NCBI GenBank assembly: GCA_015680685.1
Contig: MNCI01035767.1
Coordinates: 348,757-412,756, forward strand
Direction: 5' to 3'
Length of the DNA stretch: 64,000 nt
From: Gnetum montanum
Taxonomy: Eukaryota > Streptophyta > Gnetopsida > Gnetales > Gnetaceae
Notes under the pieces: generated by a model
What the model was told of the DNA's origin: nothing
Databases searched by the model: none
What the model saw: the letters and a program-made list of their open reading frames with translations, nothing else
Position numbers and translations under genes: made by a program
Shown here: positions 47,151 through 57,565 of the stretch, piece by piece
Layout of the letters: each line of letters begins with the position of its first letter
Position numbering within the stretch: the stretch's first letter is position 1

Positions 47151-48980
47151 TCAGAGAATTGTTGATCATTAAAAAAATTATCTACAAAGTGCATGATCGG
47201 CAACTATGTACTTTTATATATCTATTCCTTTATCCTTTATATATCATTTAATGTATCATGTGAGCTACATGTCCAACCATCAATCTTAATCTTAATAAAT
47301 ATTTTTACATAACACATATCTCATTGAAGTTATAGTTACCAGAAATGCAACAGATTAGCCATCTTTCACATTTTTCATTTCAGAAATAAAATCATCTTTC
47401 AAAACAATGTTGTTATAATATTTTCAAAGTTTCTTATCATTTTGCAACATTTCCTAAAATTTTGAAACCTTTCCTTAATTTTTGCCACATTTTTGGACAT
47501 TTTAAATTTATTTTCCCTTAAATCACTCCACATCTTTTTAATTACAAAGCCAATTTTTTCCCAATTTAATGTTTGTATTTGCAATCTACTTTCAATTATG
47601 GATGAACCTTCTCCAAATATAGACCAACACATACAAGGTTCTACAAATCTTGTTTCACTACCTAGTTTTAGCCTCTATGCTTCATTCTTGCAATAGTAGT
47701 GGAAATTATTGATTCAGATCTTTTCTATCCATCTCTATGGAGTATGGCTCTTGTACTCCATATATATGCTCTTGTACTCTTATCCTTCATTGTCACATCA
47801 TTTGTTTGGTTGTATGCTAATTGTATGTTGAATTGAGCTTCAATGATAAGGACTTTTAATTATAGTTACATTATTTCCTTGTATCTTTTCTTTTTCTTAT
47901 TGCCCTATGGGGTTGATGTGTTTTTTACGAAAAGGCATTTTTATTAAGCTTGTCGAGATCCTGTGGGATTGAGTCGTTTTGCAATGTCAAAACAATCTAG
48001 AGTAGAGCTTAATTTTTTGAAGGTTGTGGGATCCTTGAAACCACATTCTGAGCTTGTTGGGACCTTGTAGGGTTGAATGGTTTCATAGTGAAGAAACACT
48101 CCATTATGGAGCTTAGTGCTTATACAAGGTGTGATGCCCTTTAAATCACATTTGATAGAGAAACAAAGTTCAAAGGTGTGCACAGATTCTACCCTTTGAG
48201 TGTGGAAGTACCCAAGATGGGGAACCACGTAAAATTTTGTTTGTAGTATGGAAAGTATGATTTTAATATGGAACTTATTCATCACTCCTTCTAAGTTCTC
48301 AATCTTCAATTTTAGCAAAGTCCATTCCACAAAAGCTCTGATCTCTCCAAGTTATTAATCTTTTTCCATAACTTTAGGGGCATAATAGCATCATATTCAG
48401 TACTTAGCAGTTCATGTGGGTTTAAAAACTATAACAGAACATTTCTTTTACCAAGCTCATATCTCTATGCTAATACTTTTTGCATCATTTACTATAAAAA
48501 AAAAGGTAAACAAAATTCAAGGATCATCAAGATTTTGATGGTTACCTTTATTTTGAGCAAAGAGGACATAGTATGTATTTTTCTAATGCAAGGATAGTTT
48601 ATGTATTTTAATAATTTATTTAAACTTGTTATTGATAATACTCTCTTATATCTTATATGGTATGAAATTTTAATTTTTAGTTTTACCATTATGAATGTGC
48701 AAAAAAATGTCATCTGCAATAGAGGATCTACATTCTGCAAAATGTGAAGAACATGATGGACATGAAGGAATATCATAATATCATTCATTAAAGAGAGATT
48801 TTCAAAAAAAAAAAAAAAAAGCTATGGAGCATAGTTCCAATTAAAAGAAATTATTTTAAAGGTAAGTATAGTAGCTTACAAAGAAAATAATGGCTTTGTC
48901 CTTATTACAACATAAATAGAAGTAGTTCTATTGCACAAGTTAGGTATAACTTACTTGGAATTGGAAAGAAAGAACATGTT
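47151..48980. other. Unassigned stretch between the LINE relic and the hAT gene
   Basis: A minus-strand open frame of 128 codons (48330-47944) has no recognised family. On the plus strand the same bases contain repeated phrases like GAGCTTGTTGGGACCTTG and AAGCTTGTCGAGATCCTG, which suggests repeat-derived non-coding sequence. A run of 17 A lies at 48804-48820. Confidence 0.35.
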
Positions 48981-49476
48981 GTGGTATGTAAAAGAATGCC
49001 AAAATTTGAAAGAAAAAACCTCATAAGACAGTCCAAAAATTTTGAAAAGTTGCCTCTAAACAAAATCACAAATATGCATAGAAATGCTAGTCATTCAATG
49101 TCAGACACTAGTATAGAGGAAATGTTTGAAGCTTCAAACAAAAAAAATGTGGATGCAGCTATAGGAATACTTTTTTATGCTTGTGGCATGCATTTTAACA
49201 TTGCTAGATCTTCTTATTGGAAACAAGTTGTACAAGTGACAAATTCTACTCCAAAAGGTTGTGTTTCACCTAGTTATGAAAAGATTAGAACAACTCTGTT
49301 AAGTGAAGAAAAAGCTCAAGTGGAAGCAAATTTAAGATACATAAAGGATAGTTGGTCTACACTAGGTGTGTCTATTTTATCAGATGGATAGATAGATATT
49401 AGTAATAAATCACTTATTAATATTCTTGCATCATCTCTAAAAGGTATTATATTTATAAAGTCACATGATACCTTAG
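48981..49476 (+). pseudogene. hAT transposase-like gene, 5' half (before the retrotransposon insertion)
   Basis: An open frame of 136 codons followed by one stop (SDG-stop-IDI, where Trp is expected) and then SNKSLINILASSLKGI and IKSHDTL. The order IEEMFEASNKKNVDAAI, ARSSYWKQVVQV, and SDG(W)IDI resembles the DUF659-type N-terminal core of plant hAT transposases. A BED zinc finger is not recognised upstream. The frame runs to 49476, where element F begins after CTTAG. It continues, in the same frame, on the minus strand from 62423. Inactive through stops and through being split. Confidence 0.65.
49472..49476 (+). repeat. Target duplication of the split element, left copy
   Basis: CTTAG precedes the F 5' LTR. 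Its reverse complement CTAAG borders the G LTR at 62419-62423. Confidence 0.75.
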
Positions 49477-50129
49477 TGATGAATCATATTTTGACATGCC
49501 CTAATATTAAACCAAGACAAGATGTTGAATATTCAATATCGTGGGGTATATGCTGGCCTATAAATATAGCACTTGGGCAGAAATAAAGACAAGCCCTTTT
49601 GATAATCCTTGTAGCACTAAGAATAGATTAATGTTTCCTTTAATGCATTTATTATTCATGCACTTTACTTTAATGCACATTAATTAAGCAATTAATTTCC
49701 AGTTGTTAATGAACACAATCACAACCACTTTGAGCATACATGTAGCACTTGGTAACCTAAAAACGCTTAATGTTTGGTAACCCAGCAGCACTACATGCAT
49801 TCAAGATGTGTCTAGGGAGTGGGAATGGGTACTTGTGTTAGGCTAGCTAAGTAGTAGATAAACTAGATATTAAATTATCCTACCTTTCATTCTTGCTATA
49901 GGCAATTAAACTTATAAAATATAAAATGATAAAAATCATATACCTTAGTTGCACTTAATCATATACTTATACCTCACAAGTGGAACTAAGAAGACAACAA
50001 TCATTTCAATTAGATTTCACTTCCTTGAACCAGTGTACTTAAGAGCTTAAGGTCTACGGAGTTCACCAGATTGCGTGTGAATGCTTGTGATTCGTATGGT
50101 TGGGTGTAGGGGTACCTCACCTCTCATCA
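49477..50129 (+). repeat. 5' LTR of element F, 653 bp with an internal deletion
   Basis: Starts TGATGAATCATATTTTGACATG and ends ACCTCTCATCA. It aligns with the complement of 62424-63254 but lacks about 165 bases between CACTTGGGCA and GAAATAAAG, just after the TATAAATATAG box. It shares the distinctive GTGGGGTATATG segment with G and not with the other LTRs, so F and G are the same subfamily. Confidence 0.85.
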
Positions 50130-50130
50130 T

Positions 50131-50148
50131 TGGTGCTAGTGTCGAGGA
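50131..50148 (+). promoter_or_regulatory. Primer binding site of element F, tRNA-Asp type
   Basis: TGGTGCTAGTGTCGAGGA is one base after the LTR. It is a mutated form of the E site. Confidence 0.6.
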
Positions 50149-50290
50149 TCTTTTGGTTGTTACATGCACTATCTAGGATCTAGTGAAAGTTATTCAAAAT
50201 CGTTGGAATGAACCCTAGCATCATATCACACTTTAAAATAATGACAAAAATATTTATAAACATACTACATTTTCTATTCTCTAACATAAA

Positions 50291-51660
50291 ATATCTTCTT
50301 CTCATAGGAGTGATTCTCTGCCCAAGTTTGACAAACTACATTAGCCAGTGCCTCAACAATATTGAGTGGTATATGCTCATCCTAATGAGTATGTACCCAA
50401 CTTCATCTTCATCCTACACTAGGATGAATAGCTATAGTGACATGACATGGAGGGCAACATCATGTTGTCCCCTTATCAATTTTTTCCTGCAATGCTCCAA
50501 CAAATGCTTATATGATGGAGTCTCTAAGGACTTCATGCTAAGTACATTGTGCAGGATAGTGATGCCAGGGATTATCATCCCATAAAGGCACAACATCTAA
50601 GGGATCAACAACTAGAACAACGTTAAGAATCTATGAAGGGAAATGGATTTAATGATTTTTCATTCCTGATGTACCAAAAACATGATGGAGAATCCTTCTT
50701 TGGGGGTTTTCCATTTAGTGAAATTATTCTCTTTAACTTTAGTGAAGAAGGTTAAAACCAAAACCTGCAATCCATGATCCACAATCTTGGTTCTAGCAAG
50801 AATGGATCCCATGTCAAAGGAAGATCTAAAGAGGCAAGTCAGGGTAAGGATAAGGACAAGAAACAAGATCATGATTGTGATTGTGATTACCAAAGAGGGG
50901 GTAGTAGGCACTATGATGGTACTAGTCCTTCTTCCTCTTCACCTTCATGATCATCTTCTTTTTCTTCTAGCTTTGATCACAATCAAAGGGGGTGTGATCG
51001 TGATGGAGGTGACCGATGGGACCGAAATGATCAAAGGGATCAATATGCAAGCTAAGACCAAGGGCATGGGCATTCAAGAGATGCCTTTTTCCATGAACAA
51101 ATGGGTAGAATGGGGCATCATAGGCACCAAAATCAAGGCCTTAATGAGCCTTTTCTTGCTACCCAAAGTATGTTAAACATTCCAGAGGCAGTAAAAATTC
51201 CCATAAGGCATGTAAAGGATAGTCAAATTAAAGGGCTAGACATGAACAATATCCCTCGATTTGAAGGGAGATATAACTTAGATCCACAGAACCATCTCCA
51301 AGCTTTCCAAGATGCATGTGCATTGCAAAACATAGAAAATGAGTGGCAAAAGCTTAAGTTGTTCCCATGGACACTTATTAAAGAAGCTAAAAACTACTAT
51401 TGGTCCTTAAAACCAGAATCTATTAGATGATGGAGTACCATACTTGAATTGTTCAATGACAAATATCAAATGTACTTTAGAGTGTCTAACTTGAGGAGGT
51501 AGATCCAAGGATGGAAAGAAGAAGAACATGAACCCTTAGATGCTACCAGGGTCATTAACCTACAACTAGTTCATCAACTGAGTGGTTCAGATACTCAATC
51601 AAAGAAAAGACCTTCCTTCTAACCCCATAGTCCACCTAAGCCCTCACATACACCTGCAGT
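50291..51660 (+). pseudogene. Gag of element F, with a large internal deletion
   Basis: The N-terminal block and the Ser/Asp/His-rich linker parallel E. The capsid-like domain is at about 51170-51545 (NNIPRFEGRYNLDPQNHLQAF; ILELFNDKYQMYFRVSNL). At about 51546, after EPLDAT, the sequence jumps to the end of the Gag tail (KKRPSF), so about 1.1 kb present in E, with the zinc knuckle, is gone. Stops and frameshifts are scattered. Where E has Arg codon CGA near 36077, F has TGA, and where E has TAG, F keeps CAA. Confidence 0.7.
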
Positions 51661-51780
51661 TGGCAACCCTACTTCTCCATCTTCCTGTGTATCAACTTCT
51701 TTTGAGTTTCCTTTAAATCGAACACCACCCAATATCCATACTATGATGCTTACTCATGCCATTTCTGATTGAATTCATGT

Positions 51781-52245
51781 TGAAAACCTTCCCAGGAAAT
51801 TAGTTGATCCTAGGAGCCCTCTTATTTATTTGCAAATTGATGGGAATGAACTATGCAAAGCTCTTCTCGACTTAGGTTCTGGTGTCAACCTAATTTCTCA
51901 TGAGATATATACTGGAACCTACCTCCTCTCAAGATGAGAAATATTAGATTAGAACTGGCATACCAATCCATCACTATTCCATTATGACTAGTTGAAGACA
52001 TTGTGATCACTATCTGTGGATGGTCTTATCTTATTGATTTCCTAGTGATCAAGGTGGAGAACTGTATAGGGGACTTTCCAATCATCATAGGAAGGGCATG
52101 GCTAAACACTATTGATGCAAAAATGGGCATCATAGATCTTTCCTTGGAAATATCTAAAGAAAATGCATTCGGGAAGATCAAAATGAAGCGAGTTCCATAC
52201 ATCATGTACAATGATATGAGGTGCAATTGTGTGCAAAAACTCTAG
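51781..52245 (+). pseudogene. Protease region of element F
   Basis: PRSPLIYLQIDGNELCKALL is followed by DLGSGVNLISHEIY, which keeps the catalytic Asp. A frameshift near 51910 follows, and the open part at 52003-52245 (ITICGWSYLIDFLVIKV, IIIGRAWLNTIDA) matches E at 38760-38960. It would have cut the polyprotein. Broken. Confidence 0.65.
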
Positions 52246-52739
52246 TTAGTAAAACAAGCATCCATCTTTGCATGCAAGTAGTGTGCACTAGAAGCTGATA
52301 TTCAAAGGTATTTATATGTAGTAACCATAAAACAAGAGGGCACCTAGTGGCTAATTGCTAATCCTAAAAGCAACACATTTTACATGGAACCAAATAAGAG
52401 CCTAACATGTGCATATGTCACAGACATGGATGAACTAGAGCATGTTCATCACCAACTCTCTAATGATGCAAATGATGATACCTACTAGGGAGAGTTGGAA
52501 ATTCTTGAAAATTTCAAGTAAGGGCCTCTTGAACTAAAAACTTTACCAACTGGCATGGAATATGTGTTCTTAAAAAATGGGAAGCTAGTCATAATCAGTG
52601 TAAATCTTGTTCTAAAATAAAAATAGATGTTGTTAAAGGTGGTTGAAAAATGGTCAACAACTTTTGCCTAGTCATATCCTGAACTCATAGGGATTGATCC
52701 TAGGATATGCCAACATCACATCTACACTGATCTAGCCAT

Positions 52740-54010
52740 GAAGCCAAAGAGACAACCATAGAGGCAATTAGATCCCAAACTGAAGTAGATTGTCAAGGAT
52801 AAAATTAAACAATTCCTCAAGGTAGGGTTTATCTATCCCATTGCGAATAGTGAGTGGATTAGTCCACTTATTATTATGCCAAAGAAAGGTGGCAAGTGGC
52901 GGGTCTGCATTGATTTTTGGCTACTAAATATGGTAACATTTAGGGATCATTTTCTATTGCCATTTGTTGATAAGGTGTTAGATACAATATCTAGGCATTA
53001 CTACTATAATTTTATGGATGGTTATAGTGGCTATAACCAAATCCAAATCACACCAGAGGACTAAGCCAAGACAACATTCACAAGTCCTTGGGGGACTTTT
53101 GCATATCGCAAGATGTCTTTTGGTCTATGCAATGCTCCTACTACATTCTAACGCTTGGTCTTAAGCATTTTTCAACAGCAAATTGGTAGTGGTGTGGAAG
53201 TCTTCATGGATGACTTCTCACCTATGAAGTTACATTTGAGCAAGCCCTAGACTACCTTGAGTAAGTACTAAAATGATGTATTGAAACCAAATTACGACTC
53301 AATTGGCAAAAGAGTCATCTAATGGTCTGGGAAGGCATTGTATTGGGGCACCAAATATCACAACTAGGAATTGAGGTTGACCCCAAAAAAATAAGGATCA
53401 TTTAAGGAACTACCCATCAACCAAAAACCATCAAATATGTTTAGTCATTCCTTGGACATATTGGCTACTACCAATGATTTATAGAGAATTTCTCTAAGAT
53501 CGTAAAACTGTTGGTTGAGCTAATAAAGAAAAATGCTCCATTTGTCTAGATCATGAAATGTGAAAAATCATTCTAGAAATTAAAGAAAAAATTTGTAGTA
53601 GCTCCAATTCTACAAGCACCCAACTAGTGCAGACCATTTCATGTTATGAAGAATGCATCAAATTATGCCTTGGGAGCTGTGCTTACATAGATAGATGACA
53701 AGAAATATCCATATTACATCCACTATGCAAGTTAAAGCATTGTGGGTGCACAATTGAACTACACCACCATAGAAAAAGAATTAATGGCAGCAGTGTTTGC
53801 TCTAGAGAAGTTTAGACATTATGTGCTTGGACACAAAGTGTTTATGCACATGGATCACAACGCCATCCACTTCCTAATGAATAACCCAACAATAAGCCCT
53901 CATGTCATACAGTAGCTAGTAACCTTATAAGAATTTGATCTTACGATGGTAGATCAAAAGGAAACTCAGAATGTGGTAGTTGACCACTTGTCTCTATTAC
54001 GATGAGACAA
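52740..54010 (+). pseudogene. Reverse transcriptase and RNase H of element F
   Basis: MPKKGGKWRVCIDFWLLN and FVDKVLDTISRHYYYNFMDG (52876-53064) are RT palm and fingers of the Athila/Tat type. The active site GVEVFMDDFS (53194-53223) keeps both Asp residues. FGLCNAPTTF is intact. RNase H is seen at about 53640-54000 (NYTTIEKELMAAVFALEKF, HMDHNAIHFLMN). Stops, and a frame change between RT and RNase H, inactivate it. Confidence 0.78.
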
Positions 54011-54200
54011 CAAAGATGAAGAAAGCCTAGCATTTGATCTATTTCCTAATGAACTCTTTTTTTCTAGGGCTATAACCAAACAATTACCCAATGAGCCTAA
54101 ATGGTATGATGGCATTCTCACCTATCTTCTCAGCTAGGAGATGCCATAAGGATTAGACCACTGAAAGAAACAACAGTTTCTTCACAAGATAAAATGCTTC

Positions 54201-55360
54201 ATGGAGATCAACAGACACCTCTACAAGGTGTGCACTAATAGCCCAGTTCATTGGTATGTCCCTAATGCTAATCAACTATGCATTCTCCAAGATGCTCATG
54301 AAGGTCCTTGTGGGGGCCACTATGTTGGAAGATGCACAACCATTAAAATCTTGATGGCAAAGTACTATTGGCCAACACTCTTTAGGGATGCTCATCAATA
54401 TGTCCACTCTTGTGAACGCTACCAACAAGATGGTGGAATGACTACTCAAATGGAGGAACCTCAATAATAGATTCAACCGCTAGAATCCTTTGACATTTGG
54501 GGCATTGATTTCATGGGTTCCATCATGCCCATGTCAAATGAAAAGGCATACATCATAGTCACTATTGACTATTGTACAAAATGGGCAGAAGTAGCAGCCA
54601 TCACTAACAATACATATTCTACTACTTCTTGCTTTGTATAACAAAATGTTGTAAATAGGTTTGATGTGCCACATGCATTAATTTCTAATAATGAAGCTCA
54701 CTTTACATGCACTACCTTTCAAAAACTTATGCAATGCTTGGGGTTGAACATAAACTCACAATACCCTACCATCCCCAAGCCAATGGTCAAGCTAAGGTTA
54801 CCAATAGGGAAATCACAAAGATTCTAATAAGAACTATCAAAAAATATAGGAAAGACTGAAGCACAAAACTCAACAATGCCCTTTGGGCGTACCACTCAAC
54901 ATGGAAACTTCCTATAGGCTATTCTCTCTATGAGTTGGTGTACAGAAAATTACCAACACTTCCTGTTCAATCCGAGCTCCATACACTTTCAATAGCCTAC
55001 GATCTTGACCTTGACATAAGTCTAGCACAAAAGGAAAGATTAATGAATCTCAACTTGCTAGATAAAAATTGATTGGTGCCCCTATCATCTAATGAGTTGC
55101 ACAAGGCATTTAACAAAATGCACCATGACCTTAGAATTAGAAAAGTTAAACTTCAACCAGAAGACCCCACACACATACCTCAACGAGCTAAGCTTCAAAC
55201 ATTGTGGGAAGGACCTTACATCATTTATGAAACTTTTCCTTCTAGGGTCATGATGATTTACAAACATGAGAGCCCAGAGAAGAAGTAGCTGGTCAACATA
55301 CAACAAGTCAAATCTTTCCACGAGCCTAAGCTAGCTAATACAACCAACACCTCATCGAAT
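54201..55360 (+). pseudogene. Integrase of element F
   Basis: The zinc-binding H-H-C-C module is in 54280-54435 (DAHEGPCGGHYVGRCTTIK, then HQYVHSCERY). The core has FDIWGIDFMG with the first catalytic Asp (about 54490-54520). The second reads ISNNEAHF (54681 onward), so that Asp is Asn. YHPQANGQAKVTNREITKI supplies the Glu. The C-terminal part at 55073-55288 (RAKLQTLWEGPYIIYETF) is the usual gypsy integrase end. Stops and frameshifts are present. The ancestral protein would insert the DNA copy; this one cannot. Confidence 0.75.
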
Positions 55361-56400
55361 GAATAGCCACACTCAATATTTCAAATCTTCTCCTTTCAAC
55401 TCGGTCGTGGAGGAGATGGCCATCCATGCTAATCATATAAGTGGCTCCTTAGTTTTTCACATTTTTGTTTTACATGTTTTTGTTTTACACCTTGTTACTT
55501 TTACAACTTTTTGTTTAACACACTCTTTATTTTACACTTTTTATTTTTTACGTAATTAATTTCTTCAAAGTTTTTTTTTTACAACATCATTAGTATATTT
55601 TCATTTTCTTAAATATTTTACAAGTTCTTATATATTTTTCTTTATTTGGATGTGATTTTCTTATCATGTTTTAATAATAAGTGTCTTATTGCCAACTAGG
55701 TACAGTGTGATTTAATTGATGTGGATATGTGCTATCCAATTATTTGATTGTTGGTGTTTGGATTCTAGCTTGGAATTTTGTTATTGATGATTAGGACATG
55801 ATTTCATTTTCATGCAACAGGTAGTGAGTCCACAACATCTACCCATCCACAAACTCTATGGTTTTCCTTGTTTTGAAAGTGTGTAGTCTCTTTTTCATTA
55901 ACAAAACTTTAACAAACTTGCGACTTTGGTAGTTTTCAAATTTGGAAAGGATTCAAAGGTTTGAACAGGGTGTGACTTCAATGGGATTTAGTATTCTTTG
56001 TACCTTTTGCTTACTTGAGTGCATGTGTGTTCTCATGGATTTCTTACCATTCCATGTTGATCAATAAATAACAGGAAGTTGAATAAGTCCTTACATGGTG
56101 TGGTTCCCTTTTGATAAAAAAACAAAGAAAGAAGAGAAAAAAACAATGAGAAGGTGCTCACAATGCATTCTCCCCTTGGTCTTGTTTCTCCTCGTTTCCT
56201 TGCTGTTCACTGTCATTCGGGAGCCTCGGTTAGCATGTTCCACTCTAGTGTCAGCCAGTTTACATTTGGTCACCCCTGCGCTCACTTGAACCTCTGCTCT
56301 TGTGCTCATCTCCGCTCCTGTGTCTTTGCTCTTGTGCGCTCCTGTGTCTCTACTCCTACGCCTCCTGCAATCGCTAGTTGAAGTCCCCAACGAGGATCCC
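55361..56400 (+). other. Non-coding spacer at the truncated end of element F
   Basis: 55390-55640 and 55805-56130 match E at 39310-39480 and 39640-40010. Similarity fades between about 56150 and 56400, where the retrotransposon stops. Short open frames here are not supported as genes. Confidence 0.6.
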
Positions 56401-56662
56401 AATCCACCTCTTCATTCATAGTTATCTCAGTTCCCCCTTCCCTTTAACCCTGTGACTTATTGTGGTTACTTCCTGAGAATTTGAGCATTCCCCACATAAA
56501 TCAAACCCAACCCATGACCTAAAGCTCTTAAATGAGGTTTATAACCACTAACATAAGTTGGGATAACGCTAGGATTACCATGAATTCTTCACATAAGAAT
56601 GAGACGCGTTGGCTGCCAAGGTACCACGTGACGTCCACGCTATTGCGTATTAAATAAATCGT

Positions 56663-56768
56663 CAATGTTGTTGAATTGTAAAGTGGAGTGAGCAATTTTA
56701 CTACGAAACTCATGACAATGTTGTTGAATTGTAAAGTGCAGTGAGCAATTTTACCACGAAGCTCATGA
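56663..56768 (+). repeat. Two-copy 53-bp tandem repeat upstream of AAP
   Basis: CAATGTTGTTGAATTGTAAAG to CTCATGA occurs at 56663-56715 and 56716-56768 with four or so differences. Confidence 0.9.
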
Positions 56769-57104
56769 CAGTGCCCTTTCAAATCAAGTGAGGAAAGGGT
56801 AACGGAAACAAAAATTAACGCGTTATGAAAAATGCCTGCCAGCTGGGCAGCCTGCCACCCAATTCAAGAAACGTGTAACGCGTTATTGAAATTCCACGCC
56901 GTCCAATGTCGCAAAAACTAAAAGCTGTCATTGTTTTGTCCTCTTGCGTCCGTCTTTTATGAGTAGTCGCCAATAAATGCCAAATACTTGATTTTCATAA
57001 ACAGTACAGTACTGAAGAGCCAGCACGAAAGCAGAGTAGTAGTTGTGTTTGATTGCTCAGTTGTGTTGTATTGTCTTTGTCAGGTGAAATCAAAATTTTA
57101 ATAT

Positions 57105-57187
57105 TCAGCACTTCTTCTTCTTCTCCTTCTCCTTGTTCTTGTTCTTCTTGCTCTTGCTTCTTCTGCCTGCCTGCCTGCCCTCCCTCC
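57105..57187 (+). repeat. Pyrimidine-rich microsatellite tract
   Basis: CTTCTTCTTCTTCTCC-type repeats run into CTGCCTGCCTGCCCTCC. It lies about 380 bases before the AAP start codon and could affect promoter structure. Confidence 0.85.
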
Positions 57188-57485
57188 AAGGAAACAAGGA
57201 AGTCGAATGAAGGATTTTCAAGCAAAGGTAATACAATACAACTCAATTCACTTACCACAGGCAAAGCCAAAGCAACAAGACGTGAACGCTGTGTGCATCA
57301 ATAAGAAATTATGTGTTGTTGCCCAGCAGAGTGAGTGGATATGATGATGTTCAAGGAACTTGATTATTTTGCATTGTTTTTTGTATTTGCAAGTGTAGGC
57401 ATGCTTGGAGGATAGTCGCCACGTCCCGGATGATTGATTACCTTTACTTAGTCAGACATTGCCGTATGTATGTGCACAGGTTCAC

Positions 57486-57492
57486 TATAAAT
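57486..57492 (+). promoter_or_regulatory. Candidate TATA box of the AAP gene
   Basis: TATAAAT lies 74 bases before the ATG at 57566, giving a predicted transcription start near 57518 and a short leader. A second TATAAAT at 57551 is too close to the ATG to serve. Confidence 0.4.
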
Positions 57493-57565
57493 TGCACTGC
57501 ATAGAATTGCAGCAACAGCAGCCAAAAATCCTCCATCATCGTCATCAATCTATAAATCAATCAAG

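Larger units (their letters stand above)
49477..56400 (+). mobile_element. Element F: 5' and central part of an Athila/Tat-type retrotransposon, with pol, 3' end missing
   Basis: 5' LTR, primer site, gag with an internal deletion, protease, RT, RNase H, integrase and a spacer that follows E up to about 56130-56400. It then stops: no 3' ORF, polypurine tract or LTR in this orientation before the AAP gene. The missing 3' end is matched by element G on the minus strand. It is the only pol-bearing copy of this family in the window. Confidence 0.85.
56401..57485 (+). other. Upstream region of the AAP gene
   Basis: There is no gene. It holds a 53-base direct repeat (56663-56768) and a pyrimidine-rich stretch (57105-57187) made of CTT/TTC and CTGC repeats. 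Several ACGCGTT strings lie around 56815-56885. Confidence 0.5.

Noticed and set aside
56091-56402. Opposing open frames of 64-103 codons between F and AAP
   Set aside because: They fall in the fading F spacer and repetitive CTC/TGTG-rich sequence; no domain and mutually overlapping.
57053-57304. Ser/Cys-rich open frame upstream of AAP
   Set aside because: Product of the CTT/CTGC microsatellite; also the complementary Glu-rich frame at 57270-56995.
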